A stretch of DNA of 24,238 nucleotides, taken from Enteractinococcus helveticum. GTDB taxonomy: Bacteria > Actinomycetota > Actinomycetes > Actinomycetales > Micrococcaceae. Below the pieces are notes generated by a model. It saw nothing but the letters and a program-made list of their open reading frames with translations, had not been told where the DNA came from and did not search any database. The DNA is taken from positions 1 to 24,238 of the forward strand of contig NZ_DYXC01000051.1 of the NCBI RefSeq assembly GCF_020742345.1, in the 5' to 3' direction. Shown piece after piece: positions 6,884 through 15,211 of the stretch. The position numbers were made by a program, and so were the translations under genes. Position 1 is the stretch's first letter, and every line of letters starts with the position of its first letter.

Positions 6884-9082
6884 TTAGTTCTTCTCGAGGT
6901 AGTCGGATGATTCTTCGTGAGCAGATTCCCAGGCTTCTACGGCAGCCACAAGTTGCGGATAGGCCGAAAGCTTCTCATCGATGTTGAGCGCTTGGTTGAC
7001 CCAGTTTGCGGCGTCGTTGATGAGTTCGGCATGCTGGATGACCCGCAGGACTTTCAGCTGGCTAGCATAGCCGTGCTGGGCTGCGCCAAGCACGTCGCCT
7101 TCACCGCGCTGTTGCACATCGGCTTTGGCGATCTCAAAGCCATCCTCTGTGGACTCAATAATGGCCAGGCGATCTAACGAGGGGTGGTGGTCTGGTAGCC
7201 GGGTGGCCAAGAAGCATCGGGCAGCAGCTTCGCCACGTCCAACGCGCCCGCGGAGTTGGTGCAGGGTGGATAATCCAAAGTATTCGGGATCCAGAATCGC
7301 CATGACGGTGGCATTGGGGACATCCACCCCAACTTCGATGATGGTGGTGGCCACGAGGATGTCAATTTGGCGGGCCACGAACTCTCCCATGATCTCGTCT
7401 TGGGTTTGTTGGTCTTGGCGGCCGTGCAGGCTGTCAATCGTAGCACTGGCGAAGACGGGGATATTGCGTAGGGTTTCGGTAATTTCGACCACGTTGGCTG
7501 CGTGCGCATCTGAGGAGAGGTCGTCGGCGTCGTCATGACTTGCGGTGTCGGAGGGATCGATTTTGGGGCAGACCACAAAGGCTTGGCGTCCGGCGGCGAT
7601 TTCTTCGGCTATGATTTCCCACACGCGCTGGATGATCCGGGGGCCGTGGGCCATGCGTGCCAGATAGGTGGTGACCGGTTTGCGTCCGGAGGGTAGTCCA
7701 GACAGCACGGTGACATCCAGGTCGCCGAAGACGGTCATGGCCACGGAGCGTGGGATCGGGGTGGCGGTCATGACCAGCATGTGTACTCCGGGGTTGGCTT
7801 GGCGCAGGGCTTCGCGCTGATCGACGCCAAAGCGGTGCTGTTCATCAATGACCACGAGTCCGAGGTCGGCAAAGTGTACGTTATCGGAGAAGATGGCGTG
7901 GGTTGCGATGACGATACCGGCCTGGCCGGTGGTGATTTTCAGGAGGGCTTGTTGTTTTTGTCCGGTGCTCATCGATCCGGTCAGGAGGACAACTTCGGTG
8001 GAGGGGCCTTGCCAGGAGGTGAGTTGCCCGGCGGTGGCCAGTGGGCCCAGCGTGTTGGTGATGGATCGGTAGTGTTGTCCGGCTAGGACCTCGGTTGGGG
8101 CGACCAGCACGGCCTGTGCTCCGGCATCGACCACCTGTGCCATGGCACGCAGGGCGACCAGGGTTTTGCCTGAGCCGACTTCCCCTTGCAGTAGGCGTGA
8201 CATCGGGTGTTCGGAGTGCAGTTCGGCTGCGATCTCGGCGCCGGCTTCTTGCTGGCCAGCGGTGAGTTCGAATGGCAGTTGTGCGTCTAGATGGGCCAGA
8301 ATGCCGTTGTCAACGGGCAGATATGCGGTGGCCGGGATGGTTGTCCGATGGCGCAGGCGGCGTCGCGCAAGCAGCGTTTGGAGGATGAGGGCTTCCTGGG
8401 CTGCAAAGCGTCGTCGGGCAGCAGCGGCCTGACTGAGGTTATCCGGGCGGTGGATGTGTTGATACGCCACCGTGAGGGCTGGCAGGTTCTGGTTGAGGTC
8501 TGTGAGGAAGTCTTGGGGCACCGGGTCGCTGATGGCCGCCCAGTTGATGGCGTCCAGGACCAGTTCGATGGCAGACCGGATGGTCCAGGAGGGTACGTTG
8601 GATTTTGCCGGGTAGACGGGGATGGGCGCCAGATCGGTGTGCGAGTGTTCGTGTTCTTCGGGTAGGACGGTGAAGTCGGGGTTGGTCAGGGTCAGTTGCC
8701 CACGGTAGGTGGAGGTTTTGCCGTGGAACATGGCCAGGGTGCCGGGGGTGAGTTGGTCTTTGGCGGCCCAGCCGTTGAAAAATGCCATGGACAGGGTACC
8801 GGGGAGGGCTGTGTCGGCGGCTTCGTCTGTGACAGTGACATCGACCAGGAAGCCTTTTCGGGCTCGCATTGGACGCTTTCTGGCCGTGAGCACTCGGGCG
8901 ATGACGGTGACCTGCTCCCCCAGTGGGAGTTGGACGATGGGGGTCAGTTCGCCGCGTTCGATGTAGCGGCGTGGGAAGTAATTCAGAGCTTGGCCGGTGG
9001 TGGTGATCCCAAGGTGCTTTGCTAAGTGCTCGGCGGTTTTGTTTCCGAGCAACGGGGCAAGCGGCTGGTTGAAGGGGTCCAC
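6884..9082 (-). CDS. recG: ATP-dependent DNA helicase RecG
   Basis: A superfamily 2 helicase that reverses stalled replication forks and processes branched recombination intermediates. An N-terminal OB-fold wedge domain spans about 50-145. Helicase motifs follow: Walker A GEVGSGKT (300-307), DEQH (413-416), TATPIPRS (439-446) and the late motif LRGRVGRGE. The frame extends to GTG at 9124, but I chose GTG at 9082 (732 residues): it shares one base with the TAG of the preceding DAK2 gene, the same TAGTG arrangement as at 1964, and gives a more usual N-terminus (DPFNQPLAPLLGNKTAEHL). A short polar insertion (residues around 520-540, rich in Asp and Ser) sits between the helicase lobes. It is followed by rsmD and coaD. 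Confidence 0.95.
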   Translation of the reverse strand: MDPFNQPLAPLLGNKTAEHLAKHLGITTTGQALNYFPRRYIERGELTPIVQLPLGEQVTVIARVLTARKRPMRARKGFLVDVTVTDEAADTALPGTLSMAFFNGWAAKDQLTPGTLAMFHGKTSTYRGQLTLTNPDFTVLPEEHEHSHTDLAPIPVYPAKSNVPSWTIRSAIELVLDAINWAAISDPVPQDFLTDLNQNLPALTVAYQHIHRPDNLSQAAAARRRFAAQEALILQTLLARRRLRHRTTIPATAYLPVDNGILAHLDAQLPFELTAGQQEAGAEIAAELHSEHPMSRLLQGEVGSGKTLVALRAMAQVVDAGAQAVLVAPTEVLAGQHYRSITNTLGPLATAGQLTSWQGPSTEVVLLTGSMSTGQKQQALLKITTGQAGIVIATHAIFSDNVHFADLGLVVIDEQHRFGVDQREALRQANPGVHMLVMTATPIPRSVAMTVFGDLDVTVLSGLPSGRKPVTTYLARMAHGPRIIQRVWEIIAEEIAAGRQAFVVCPKIDPSDTASHDDADDLSSDAHAANVVEITETLRNIPVFASATIDSLHGRQDQQTQDEIMGEFVARQIDILVATTIIEVGVDVPNATVMAILDPEYFGLSTLHQLRGRVGRGEAAARCFLATRLPDHHPSLDRLAIIESTEDGFEIAKADVQQRGEGDVLGAAQHGYASQLKVLRVIQHAELINDAANWVNQALNIDEKLSAYPQLVAAVEAWESAHEESSDYLEKN

Positions 9083-10158
9083 TACTTGGGGGCTTCTGTG
9101 GTTGCTTCTGTGACGGGGTGGCACTTGGCGTCGACGGTGGTGTTGCCGGCGTGCAGCGGGGTGATGGCCAGGTTTTCGGTCTCGCCCAGTGGGCGGATGA
9201 GTTTCATGGCGTCATCGGGTTCTGCTACGTGGACGTGGACGCGCCAGCGGATGGTGCCGTTATCGTCTTCGACGGTGTTGATCGGGCTCATGATCACCGA
9301 GTTGCCGACTTCGTTGAGTCCAATGCGCAGGGTGGCGGCGTCCAGTGGGGTCAGCTGCAGGGAGCACATGACCTCATAGGCTTCGGCGACCTGCATGTCC
9401 TGGTGGACGTGTGGGTGGGCGACGTGGAAGCCGTGGATGGATTCGAGGATTTCTGGGTCTAAGGATTCGCCTTGGACGGTGGCGCGCAGGGCGTCAAAGA
9501 CTAAGAGCAGGCCGGTGGCGCCGGCGTCAACGACCTGGGCTTGAGAGAGTTCGGCCAGCTGGTTTTCGGTTTCTTCAACCGCCAACCACACGGTTTCCAC
9601 AATGCGCGAGGTCATTTGGCCCAGGGTTTTGCGCGAGTTCTGTTGGTCTTCGGGCTGTTGGGTTATGGAGGCCCGGAAGTTTGCGGCCGTGGCAGCAGCG
9701 GTATCCAGGATGGTCAGCATGGTGCCTTCCTGGGGGTCCGACAGGGCGGCCCAGGCGGCGGCACTGGCACGCTGTAGGCCAAGGGCCAGCAGTGGTGCGG
9801 TCAGCCGGGTGGCTTTGGAAAGGGGTTCGGCTAGCGCGTTGAGCATCACCGCGATCAGGGTTCCGGAATTGCCTTGGGCATGGTCCAGGGCGGCGGTTGC
9901 TGCTGTTGTTAGGGCTATGCCAGCGCTGGCGTTGGCATCGACATCCTCAAGGGCACGGGTGGCGGCTGCCACGGTGTGATAGAGGTTAGAGCCGGTATCG
10001 CCGTCGGGAACGGGAAAAATATTGATCGCGTTGAGCCGGTCGGAGTTGTTGCCGAGGGCTGATTCGGCAAGCTTTAACCAATTGAAGATAAGCTTGGCTG
10101 ACCCGTGGTCATGTTGAGCACTGGTACTTGGTGGTTGTTGCGTTACTTCAGTCATCAT
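9082..10158 (-). CDS. DAK2-domain (DhaL/FakA-like) protein, short form
   Basis: A 358-residue protein with an N-terminal DhaL-like kinase domain: NIFPVPDGDTGSNLY (PDGDTG at 51-56 supplies the Mg-ADP-binding aspartates), HAQGNSGT (93-100), and VVDAGATGLLLVFDAL near 210. Residues about 240-345 match the middle region of FakA/YloV-type proteins. Those proteins normally continue with a further C-terminal domain, which is absent here. FakA-type proteins phosphorylate fatty acids bound by FakB; the actinobacterial homologue beside recG is usually annotated only as DAK2 protein, and its substrate cannot be assigned from sequence. Two consecutive ATGs (10158 and 10155) could both be the start. The stop TAG is shared with the recG GTG. 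rpmB, which commonly precedes this gene in relatives, is not here. Confidence 0.87.
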   Translation of the reverse strand: MMTEVTQQPPSTSAQHDHGSAKLIFNWLKLAESALGNNSDRLNAINIFPVPDGDTGSNLYHTVAAATRALEDVDANASAGIALTTAATAALDHAQGNSGTLIAVMLNALAEPLSKATRLTAPLLALGLQRASAAAWAALSDPQEGTMLTILDTAAATAANFRASITQQPEDQQNSRKTLGQMTSRIVETVWLAVEETENQLAELSQAQVVDAGATGLLLVFDALRATVQGESLDPEILESIHGFHVAHPHVHQDMQVAEAYEVMCSLQLTPLDAATLRIGLNEVGNSVIMSPINTVEDDNGTIRWRVHVHVAEPDDAMKLIRPLGETENLAITPLHAGNTTVDAKCHPVTEATTEAPK

Positions 10159-10311
10159 GGTTCATTTCGTGTAGGACCCATTCGAGGTCTACGTCACCTG
10201 CAACCATAGTATCGCGCTTGGCTGCTGTCACGTGGGCGCGCAGTACGAGAGGCTATCTTTCTTGACAGCCGCCAGGGGCGAAAACTGCCGGGAGCTGGTG
10301 GGTGAGTGTTC

Positions 10312-10317
10312 TAGTGT
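10312..10317 (+). promoter_or_regulatory. Candidate -10 element for a leaderless DUF3515 transcript
   Basis: TAGTGT (a TANNNT box) ends seven bases before the ATG at 10325, placing transcription initiation at or next to the start codon. There is no obvious ribosome-binding site, which fits a leaderless mRNA, common in actinobacteria. No -35 match is seen at the right distance; the TTGACA at 10263-10268 is too far upstream. Weak, pattern-based call. Confidence 0.3.
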
Positions 10318-10324
10318 TAGTGGT

Positions 10325-10864
10325 ATGTCGAAAATATCTCGTGTCATCCGTGGTGTCGCACTGGCCTCCGTTGCTGGTCTGGGTCTTACGGCTTGTACAT
10401 CTCTTGTTGCCGGTATTGAGGTTGCCCCGGATGCCACGGATCCGCTGTGTGCTGAGGCCATGGTGGCCATGCCCGAGGAGATTGCCGGGCATGAGCGGCG
10501 TCGGACTGATTCGCAGTCGACGGCGGCCTGGGGGGATCCTGTGGTGGCAGTGTTCCGTTGTGGCGTCGAGGTGCCAGGCCCAACCACTGATGAGTGTGTT
10601 GGTGCCAATGGGGTGGATTGGGTTGTTCGCGAAGAGGGCAGCAATTGGCGGATTACCACCTATGGACGCGAACCGGCTATGGAAGTGCTCTTTGATGGTG
10701 AGCGGGTTTCCTCGTCGTCGATCATGGTGGACATTGGCAATGCGGTCGCACGGATTCCGGCCGAGGGTGGGTGCACCGATCCGGCCGATGCCGAAGTTAT
10801 TCCGGGTGTGGATGACCTGGATGATCGTATTCCTGAGGGTGTTGCCCCACAGGCAGAGCAGTGA
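10325..10864 (+). CDS. DUF3515 family lipoprotein
   Basis: A 179-residue predicted lipoprotein. A short basic N-region (KISRVIR) and hydrophobic stretch end in the lipobox L21-T22-A23-C24, so Cys24 should be diacylated and the protein anchored outside the membrane. The rest matches the actinobacterial DUF3515 family (APDATDPLCAEAMVAMP, VVAVFRCGVEVPGPT, DWVVREEG), usually located beside ddl/gpsA and thiL. Its function is unknown. The open frame extends upstream, but the signal peptide fixes the ATG at 10325. No convincing ribosome-binding site is seen; a TAGTGT -10-like box seven bases before the ATG would fit leaderless transcription. It converges on ddl with seven nucleotides between the stops. 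Confidence 0.9.
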   Translation: MSKISRVIRGVALASVAGLGLTACTSLVAGIEVAPDATDPLCAEAMVAMPEEIAGHERRRTDSQSTAAWGDPVVAVFRCGVEVPGPTTDECVGANGVDWVVREEGSNWRITTYGREPAMEVLFDGERVSSSSIMVDIGNAVARIPAEGGCTDPADAEVIPGVDDLDDRIPEGVAPQAEQ

Positions 10865-10871
10865 GGTTGGA

Positions 10872-12014
10872 CTATTCTTGTTGGGCTAGGACAAGTAGGG
10901 TGTCGATGAGTTCCGGGTAGTCGATGCCGGTGCGCTGCCACATTTGTGGGTACATCGAGATCGGGGTGAATCCGGGCATCGTGTTAATTTCGTTGATGAT
11001 TAACTCGTTGTCATGGGTGTAGAAAAAGTCTACGCGGGATAACCCCGATGCATCCACGGCTTGGAATGCGGTGACGGCTTGGGAGCGGACAAGCTCGGTG
11101 ACGTCGTCGTCGAGTTCTGCCGGGCAGGACAGTTCAGCGCTGTGCTCAGATTGGTATTTTGAGGCGAAGTCGTAGAACTGGACGTCTTGATCGTCGTCGG
11201 TCACCACGATTTCGCCCGGATAGGATGCTTTGGGTGTGGCACCGTTGAGGCCATCGAGTACACCGCATTCAATTTCACGACCCAGGATGCCTTGTTCAAC
11301 GACGACCTTGGTGTCGTATTGGCGGGCGTGTTCGATGGCTTGTTCTAATTCGGAGAGCATGGTGATGCGGGTGATGCCCAGCGAGGAGCCACCGCGTGCG
11401 GGTTTGACAAATAATGGCAGCTCGAGTTTGGCGATGTCTTGTAACACCGCGCTACGGTTTGCGTGCCAGTCGGCATTGGTCACGGTAACCCAGGGGCCGA
11501 CACGCAGACCGGCGTGGCGGAAGGCGATCTTCATGAAGTGTTTATCCATCCCCACAGCAGAAGCCAGCACCCCGGCGCCGACGTAGGGCAGGTTGAGCGT
11601 TTCAAATAGGCCCTGAACTGTGCCGTCTTCACCGTTGGGACCGTGTAGTAGTGGGAAGGCGACGTCGATATCGGCTATCACGTTGCCTTTGACGTCGATC
11701 AGCTGGGTTGCGGAGTTGACCGAGCGCAGTGCCACCGGTGTGTCGGTGGCGGGGACTTCGGGTAGCTCGTCGGACAGCGCGGTGGTGTGTGTGGTTTCCA
11801 CCGGGTGTTCGTTGATCAGTGTTGCCACCGACCAGTCGGCGTCATCAGGTTGGTGTGTACCGGCTAATACCCAGTCGCCATGGTGGTTGATGCCCACCGG
11901 AATGGGATGGTAGTGGTTGCGGTCCAGCGCGTTGAGAACACCCACGGCGGTCACAATGGACACGGGGTGTTCTGGGGATTGACCGCCAAAGAGAATAAGA
12001 ACATTTTTGGTCAC
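10872..12014 (-). CDS. ddl: D-alanine--D-alanine ligase
   Basis: A 380-residue ATP-grasp enzyme that makes the D-Ala-D-Ala dipeptide for peptidoglycan. The N-terminus NVLILFGGQSPEHPVSI is the Ddl family start, with HPVSI replacing the usual HEVS(I/L). GPNGEDGTVQG, PYVGAGVLASAVGMDK, VKPARGGSSLGI, GREIECGVL, RVDFFYTHDNELIINEINT and MPGFTPISMYPQMW follow in the expected order, covering ATP-binding and Mg-binding residues. The start is GTG at 12014, overlapping the gpsA TGA by four bases (GTGA), so translation is probably coupled. It is the last gene of the murA-plsC-gpsA-ddl run and converges on the DUF3515 gene. Nothing suggests a VanA-type D-Ala-D-Lac ligase. Confidence 0.96.
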   Translation of the reverse strand: MTKNVLILFGGQSPEHPVSIVTAVGVLNALDRNHYHPIPVGINHHGDWVLAGTHQPDDADWSVATLINEHPVETTHTTALSDELPEVPATDTPVALRSVNSATQLIDVKGNVIADIDVAFPLLHGPNGEDGTVQGLFETLNLPYVGAGVLASAVGMDKHFMKIAFRHAGLRVGPWVTVTNADWHANRSAVLQDIAKLELPLFVKPARGGSSLGITRITMLSELEQAIEHARQYDTKVVVEQGILGREIECGVLDGLNGATPKASYPGEIVVTDDDQDVQFYDFASKYQSEHSAELSCPAELDDDVTELVRSQAVTAFQAVDASGLSRVDFFYTHDNELIINEINTMPGFTPISMYPQMWQRTGIDYPELIDTLLVLAQQE

Positions 12015-13045
12015 AGTCGTGCCTCCGGTTTCAGATCACGGCCGAGCAGCAGCTGGGCGATGTCGGTGATTTCGATGGTGCCGTTGACTACGGCGTTGAC
12101 GGCTTCAGAGATTGGCATTTCGATACCGACCGAGTGTGCCAGCGCCACGACGGCGCTGACGGATTTAATACCTTCTGCGGTCTGGCGCATTTGGGCTACG
12201 ACTTCATCGGTGGTGTGGCCTTGTCCGTAGAGCTTGCCTGCGGTGCGGTTGCGCGACAGCGGGGAGGCACAGGTGGCCACGAGGTCCCCCAGCCCGGCTA
12301 ATCCAGCAAGGGTATCGGGGTGGGCGCCGAGTGCGGATGCCAGTCGGGTGGTTTCGGTCAGTCCGCGGGTAATGATCGAGGCTTTGGAATTATCACCAAA
12401 ACCTTGTCCATCGGTAAGACCAACGGCCAGGGCGATAATGTTTTTGACGACGCCGCCGATTTCTACACCCACGACATCGGTGTTGCGATACGGGCGGAAG
12501 TAGGAGGAGGCGGTCATGGCCGCAACCCATTCGGCGGTTGGCTCGTATTCACAAGCCACTACGGTGGCGGTGGGTTCTTGGCGTGCGATTTCTTTGGCCA
12601 GGTTTGGGCCTGAGACGACCACGAATTGTTCGGGCGGCAGGTTGAGCTCTTCGGCAAAGACTTTGGACATCGTCGCCTGGGTGGAACGTTCTAAGCCTTT
12701 GATCAGTGAGACCAGGATGGCGTCGGAGTCGATGTGTTCAGCGACGTCGGCGATTGTCTGGCGAGCCTGTTGTGCTGGGACGGCTACGACAACCAGCTCG
12801 GCCCCGGTGACGGCCGCTACGGCGTCACCGGTTGCGGTGATGGATCCGGGGAGTTGAAGGTCGTCGAGGTATTCACTGTTGAGGTGGTTGGTGTTGATGT
12901 CTTCGACGATTTCTTGGCGGCGTGCCCATAAGCGAATATCGATGGCTTCGTCGCGTTCGGTTGCGGCGTCGGCTAAAACTTTGGCAAATGTCGTCCCCCA
13001 CGACCCAGCACCAAGGATTGCCACAGTTACGTCATCGGTGGTCAT
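12011..13045 (-). CDS. gpsA: Glycerol-3-phosphate dehydrogenase [NAD(P)+]
   Basis: A 344-residue cytosolic enzyme that reduces dihydroxyacetone phosphate to sn-glycerol 3-phosphate, the backbone of phospholipids. The nucleotide-binding loop is LGAGSWGT (11-18). VVVAVPAQQAR, SLIKGLER, VVSGPNLAKEI, the catalytic-lysine segment GGVVKNIIALAVGLTDG, and LAGLGDLVATC with SRNR are all present. The ATG at 13045 has a good ribosome-binding site, AAGGAG, five bases upstream, which overlaps the end of the plsC gene. The neighbouring acyltransferase uses or continues from its product, so these two genes form a phospholipid-precursor pair. Confidence 0.97.
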   Translation of the reverse strand: MTTDDVTVAILGAGSWGTTFAKVLADAATERDEAIDIRLWARRQEIVEDINTNHLNSEYLDDLQLPGSITATGDAVAAVTGAELVVVAVPAQQARQTIADVAEHIDSDAILVSLIKGLERSTQATMSKVFAEELNLPPEQFVVVSGPNLAKEIARQEPTATVVACEYEPTAEWVAAMTASSYFRPYRNTDVVGVEIGGVVKNIIALAVGLTDGQGFGDNSKASIITRGLTETTRLASALGAHPDTLAGLAGLGDLVATCASPLSRNRTAGKLYGQGHTTDEVVAQMRQTAEGIKSVSAVVALAHSVGIEMPISEAVNAVVNGTIEITDIAQLLLGRDLKPEARL

Positions 13046-13054
13046 CGGGACTCC

Positions 13055-13762
13055 TTAGCGTTTTTGTGCCGGGTTGTAGCGGGTGTCTGGTGGGGTTCCG
13101 CCGCGCAGCGGGGCCATCAGGTCGGTGATTTCTCCCATAACCTGTTCGGTGGCTGCGGCCAGATCCTTGGTTGTGGCATGCTCCATGGTACGCAACCAGT
13201 CAAGGTCGGATTCCGTGCCTACCCGGATGGCGGAGGTGTGCCGCGGGAAGACTTTGGGAAGCTTCGCCCCTTTGGGGAGGGTCTCGTGGACACCCCATTG
13301 TCCGACCGGGATCACCGGTGCGCCAGTGGACAGTGCCAGACGGATCATACCGAGCCTACCAACCATGGGCCACATATCCGGGTCTTTGGTGGTCGTGCCT
13401 TCCGGATAGATAATAATCACGCCGTGTTCGGCCAGCACTTCTTCGGCCATTTTCAACGAATCAATGCTGCGTCCGGCACGATCCACCGGGATCTGTTGCA
13501 TCCAGGTGAGCGCTTTGCCGATCACCGGGGCCTCAAAGAGTTCCTTTTTAGCCAAGAAGTGCGGGATGCGCCCCGACGAGTACACCATGTGTGCCACATA
13601 GAGCGGGTCGAGATGTGAGATGTGGTTTGCTGCCAGGATCATGCCGCTTTCGGGCAGGTTTTCTTGGCCCTGCCAGTCGCGCCGCATCAGCATTATGTTC
13701 ATGGGCAGCACGATAGATGCCGCGGTTGCGTAGACGGCACGCTGCCCCAGAGAGTAGGACAC
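13055..13762 (-). CDS. plsC: 1-acyl-sn-glycerol-3-phosphate acyltransferase (PlsC family)
   Basis: A 235-residue membrane-associated acyltransferase of phospholipid synthesis. The catalytic HX4D motif is NHISHLD (H47, D52), and the phosphate-binding block is YPEGTTT (around 119-125). Residues 9-27 are hydrophobic, probably membrane-interacting. The frame stays open upstream into murA as far as 13930, but that extension is low-complexity Ser-rich antisense-like sequence. GTG at 13762, 17 bases after the murA stop and preceded by CTGGAGA, is the likely start. Exact acyl-donor specificity, and the symbol, are family-level assignments. Confidence 0.92.
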   Translation of the reverse strand: MSYSLGQRAVYATAASIVLPMNIMLMRRDWQGQENLPESGMILAANHISHLDPLYVAHMVYSSGRIPHFLAKKELFEAPVIGKALTWMQQIPVDRAGRSIDSLKMAEEVLAEHGVIIIYPEGTTTKDPDMWPMVGRLGMIRLALSTGAPVIPVGQWGVHETLPKGAKLPKVFPRHTSAIRVGTESDLDWLRTMEHATTKDLAAATEQVMGEITDLMAPLRGGTPPDTRYNPAQKR

Positions 13763-13781
13763 TGAGAGAGGTCTCCAGGAG

Positions 13782-15110
13782 TTATTTAACTTTGATAGGG
13801 ATTTCGATATCTGCGCCGAGGCCTTCGAGTTTTTCGAAGAACTTCTCGTATCCGCGATTGATGACGTCAATACCGGTGGCGCGTGAGGTTCCCTTGGCAG
13901 CCAGTGCTGCCAGAACGTGGGAGAACCCACCTCGCAAATCAGGAATGGTGAAGTCGGTTCCGGTCAGTTCTGCTGGACCGGAGATCACAGCTGAGTGCAA
14001 GAAGTTACGCTGGCCGAAACGGCACGGCACCGACCCCAGGCATTCGCGGTGCAATTGGATAGAGGCGCCCATGCGAATCAGCGCGTCGGTGAAACCAAAG
14101 CGGTTTTCGTACACGGTCTCGTGCACGATGGACACGCCTTCGGCCTGGGTGAGCGCCACGACCAATGGTTGTTGCCAGTCGGTCATAAACCCTGGGTGCA
14201 CATCGGTTTCTAGCACGAGCGGGTTGAGGTCTGCTCCCCCACGCCAGAATCGGATGCCACCATCGGATACTTCAAATTCCCCACCGATTTTGCGGTAGAC
14301 GTTCAAAAACGCGGTCAGATCACGCTGAGTTGCTCCTTCAACGTAGATATCGCCGTTAGTGACCAGGGCCGCGGTGGCCCATGACGCGGTTTCGTTGCGG
14401 TCGTTGAGCGCGGTGTGGTTATAGCCTCCCAGTTCTGGAACGCCTTCAATACGGATGGTCCGGTCTGTCTGAACGGTGATGATCGCACCCATTTTTTGCA
14501 GCACGTGGATCAGATCATGGATCTCTGGTTCCACGGCGGCGCCTTTGAGCTCAGTGATACCATCAGCTTTCACTGCCGTCAGCAGCACTTGTTCGGTTGC
14601 TCCCACTGACGGGTAAGGCAACTCAAGTTTGGCGCCGGTCAGACGGTACGGGGCACGAATATAGGTTCCGCCGGGTTCTTTGGAGACTTCTGCACCAAAT
14701 TGACGCAGGACATCCAGGTGGTAATCGATGGGACGGTCACCAATTTTGCACCCCCCGAGGTCGGGAATAAATGCGCCACCAATGGTGTGCATTAGCGGAC
14801 CACAAAAGAGAATCGGGATGCGTGAGTCTCCGGCAAAAGCATCAATTTCCGCATTATTGGCGGTTTTGAGCCCGGATGGATCCATGTAAATCTCGCCGGC
14901 CTCTTGGTTGTGCTCAACAATGACCCCGTGTAACCGGAGCAACCCGGTCACGACTTCGACGTCCTTGATTTCTGGGACATTGCGGATCACCGATGGTTTG
15001 GAGCCAAGTAAGGCGGCGACCATCGCTTTGGGAACCAGGTTTTTGGCACCGCGCACGGCCACTGACCCCTTGAGAGGTTTTCCTCCGTGAATGGTCAACA
15101 CGTTAGACAT
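13782..15110 (-). CDS. murA: UDP-N-acetylglucosamine 1-carboxyvinyltransferase
   Basis: A 442-residue enzyme that transfers enolpyruvate from PEP to UDP-GlcNAc, the first committed peptidoglycan step and the target of fosfomycin. R20-G-A-K23-N24 is the substrate-binding RGAKN segment. The catalytic loop is GGCKIGDRPIDYH, with the PEP-attacking cysteine at C121, so fosfomycin sensitivity is expected (Asp at this position gives resistance elsewhere). TDVHPGFMTDWQQPL carries the conserved aspartate. The open frame extends to 15155, but the ATG at 15110 with GGAGGG eleven bases upstream begins MSNVLTIHGGKPLKG, the family start. Its leader contains two perfect inverted repeats (15130-15146 and 15156-15167). 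Confidence 0.95.
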   Translation of the reverse strand: MSNVLTIHGGKPLKGSVAVRGAKNLVPKAMVAALLGSKPSVIRNVPEIKDVEVVTGLLRLHGVIVEHNQEAGEIYMDPSGLKTANNAEIDAFAGDSRIPILFCGPLMHTIGGAFIPDLGGCKIGDRPIDYHLDVLRQFGAEVSKEPGGTYIRAPYRLTGAKLELPYPSVGATEQVLLTAVKADGITELKGAAVEPEIHDLIHVLQKMGAIITVQTDRTIRIEGVPELGGYNHTALNDRNETASWATAALVTNGDIYVEGATQRDLTAFLNVYRKIGGEFEVSDGGIRFWRGGADLNPLVLETDVHPGFMTDWQQPLVVALTQAEGVSIVHETVYENRFGFTDALIRMGASIQLHRECLGSVPCRFGQRNFLHSAVISGPAELTGTDFTIPDLRGGFSHVLAALAAKGTSRATGIDVINRGYEKFFEKLEGLGADIEIPIKVK

Positions 15111-15129
15111 ATATGCTTCTACCCTCCAT

Positions 15130-15167
15130 ACCTCGTAACACGAGGTTGCTCGCAAACCACCGGTGGT
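15130..15167 (-). repeat. Two inverted repeats in the murA leader
   Basis: Immediately before the murA ribosome-binding site the minus strand reads ACCTCGT-GTT-ACGAGGT (15146-15130), a perfect seven-base stem with a three-nt loop. Just upstream is the perfect 12-base palindrome ACCACCGGTGGT (15167-15156). No T-run follows either one, so they do not look like an intrinsic terminator after leuD. They could be a protein-binding site or leader RNA structure affecting murA; function is inference. Confidence 0.45.
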
Positions 15168-15194
15168 GCGCTCAAATTGTTGGCAACGCTCTAC

Positions 15195-15200
15195 ATTGTA
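15195..15200 (-). promoter_or_regulatory. Candidate -10 box for murA
   Basis: TACAAT (one mismatch to TATAAT) on the minus strand in the 101-nt gap between leuD and murA, upstream of the two leader inverted repeats. No good -35 hexamer is seen at 16-18 nt. Pattern-based and weak, but murA would be expected to have its own promoter apart from leuCD. Confidence 0.3.
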
Positions 15201-15211
15201 AGCGACGAAGC

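Noticed and set aside
9411..9842. Long plus-strand open frames opposite the DAK2 gene and recG (also 8291-8665, 9118-9462).
   Set aside because: They are antisense to well-supported genes, show Gly/Arg/Val-rich compositions expected from reading coding sequence backwards, and have no family motifs.
10263..10268. TTGACA on the plus strand as the -35 of the DUF3515 gene.
   Set aside because: No -10-like hexamer occurs at the right spacing downstream.
10872..12014. Possible vancomycin-resistance type D-Ala-D-Lac ligase.
   Set aside because: The motifs are those of ordinary Ddl, the gene sits in a housekeeping murA-gpsA block, and no vanH/vanX neighbours are present.
13763..13930. Upstream extension of the plsC frame into murA.
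   Set aside because: The extension is Ser/Lys-rich sequence from another frame of murA; GTG at 13762 with a ribosome-binding site after the murA stop is better.
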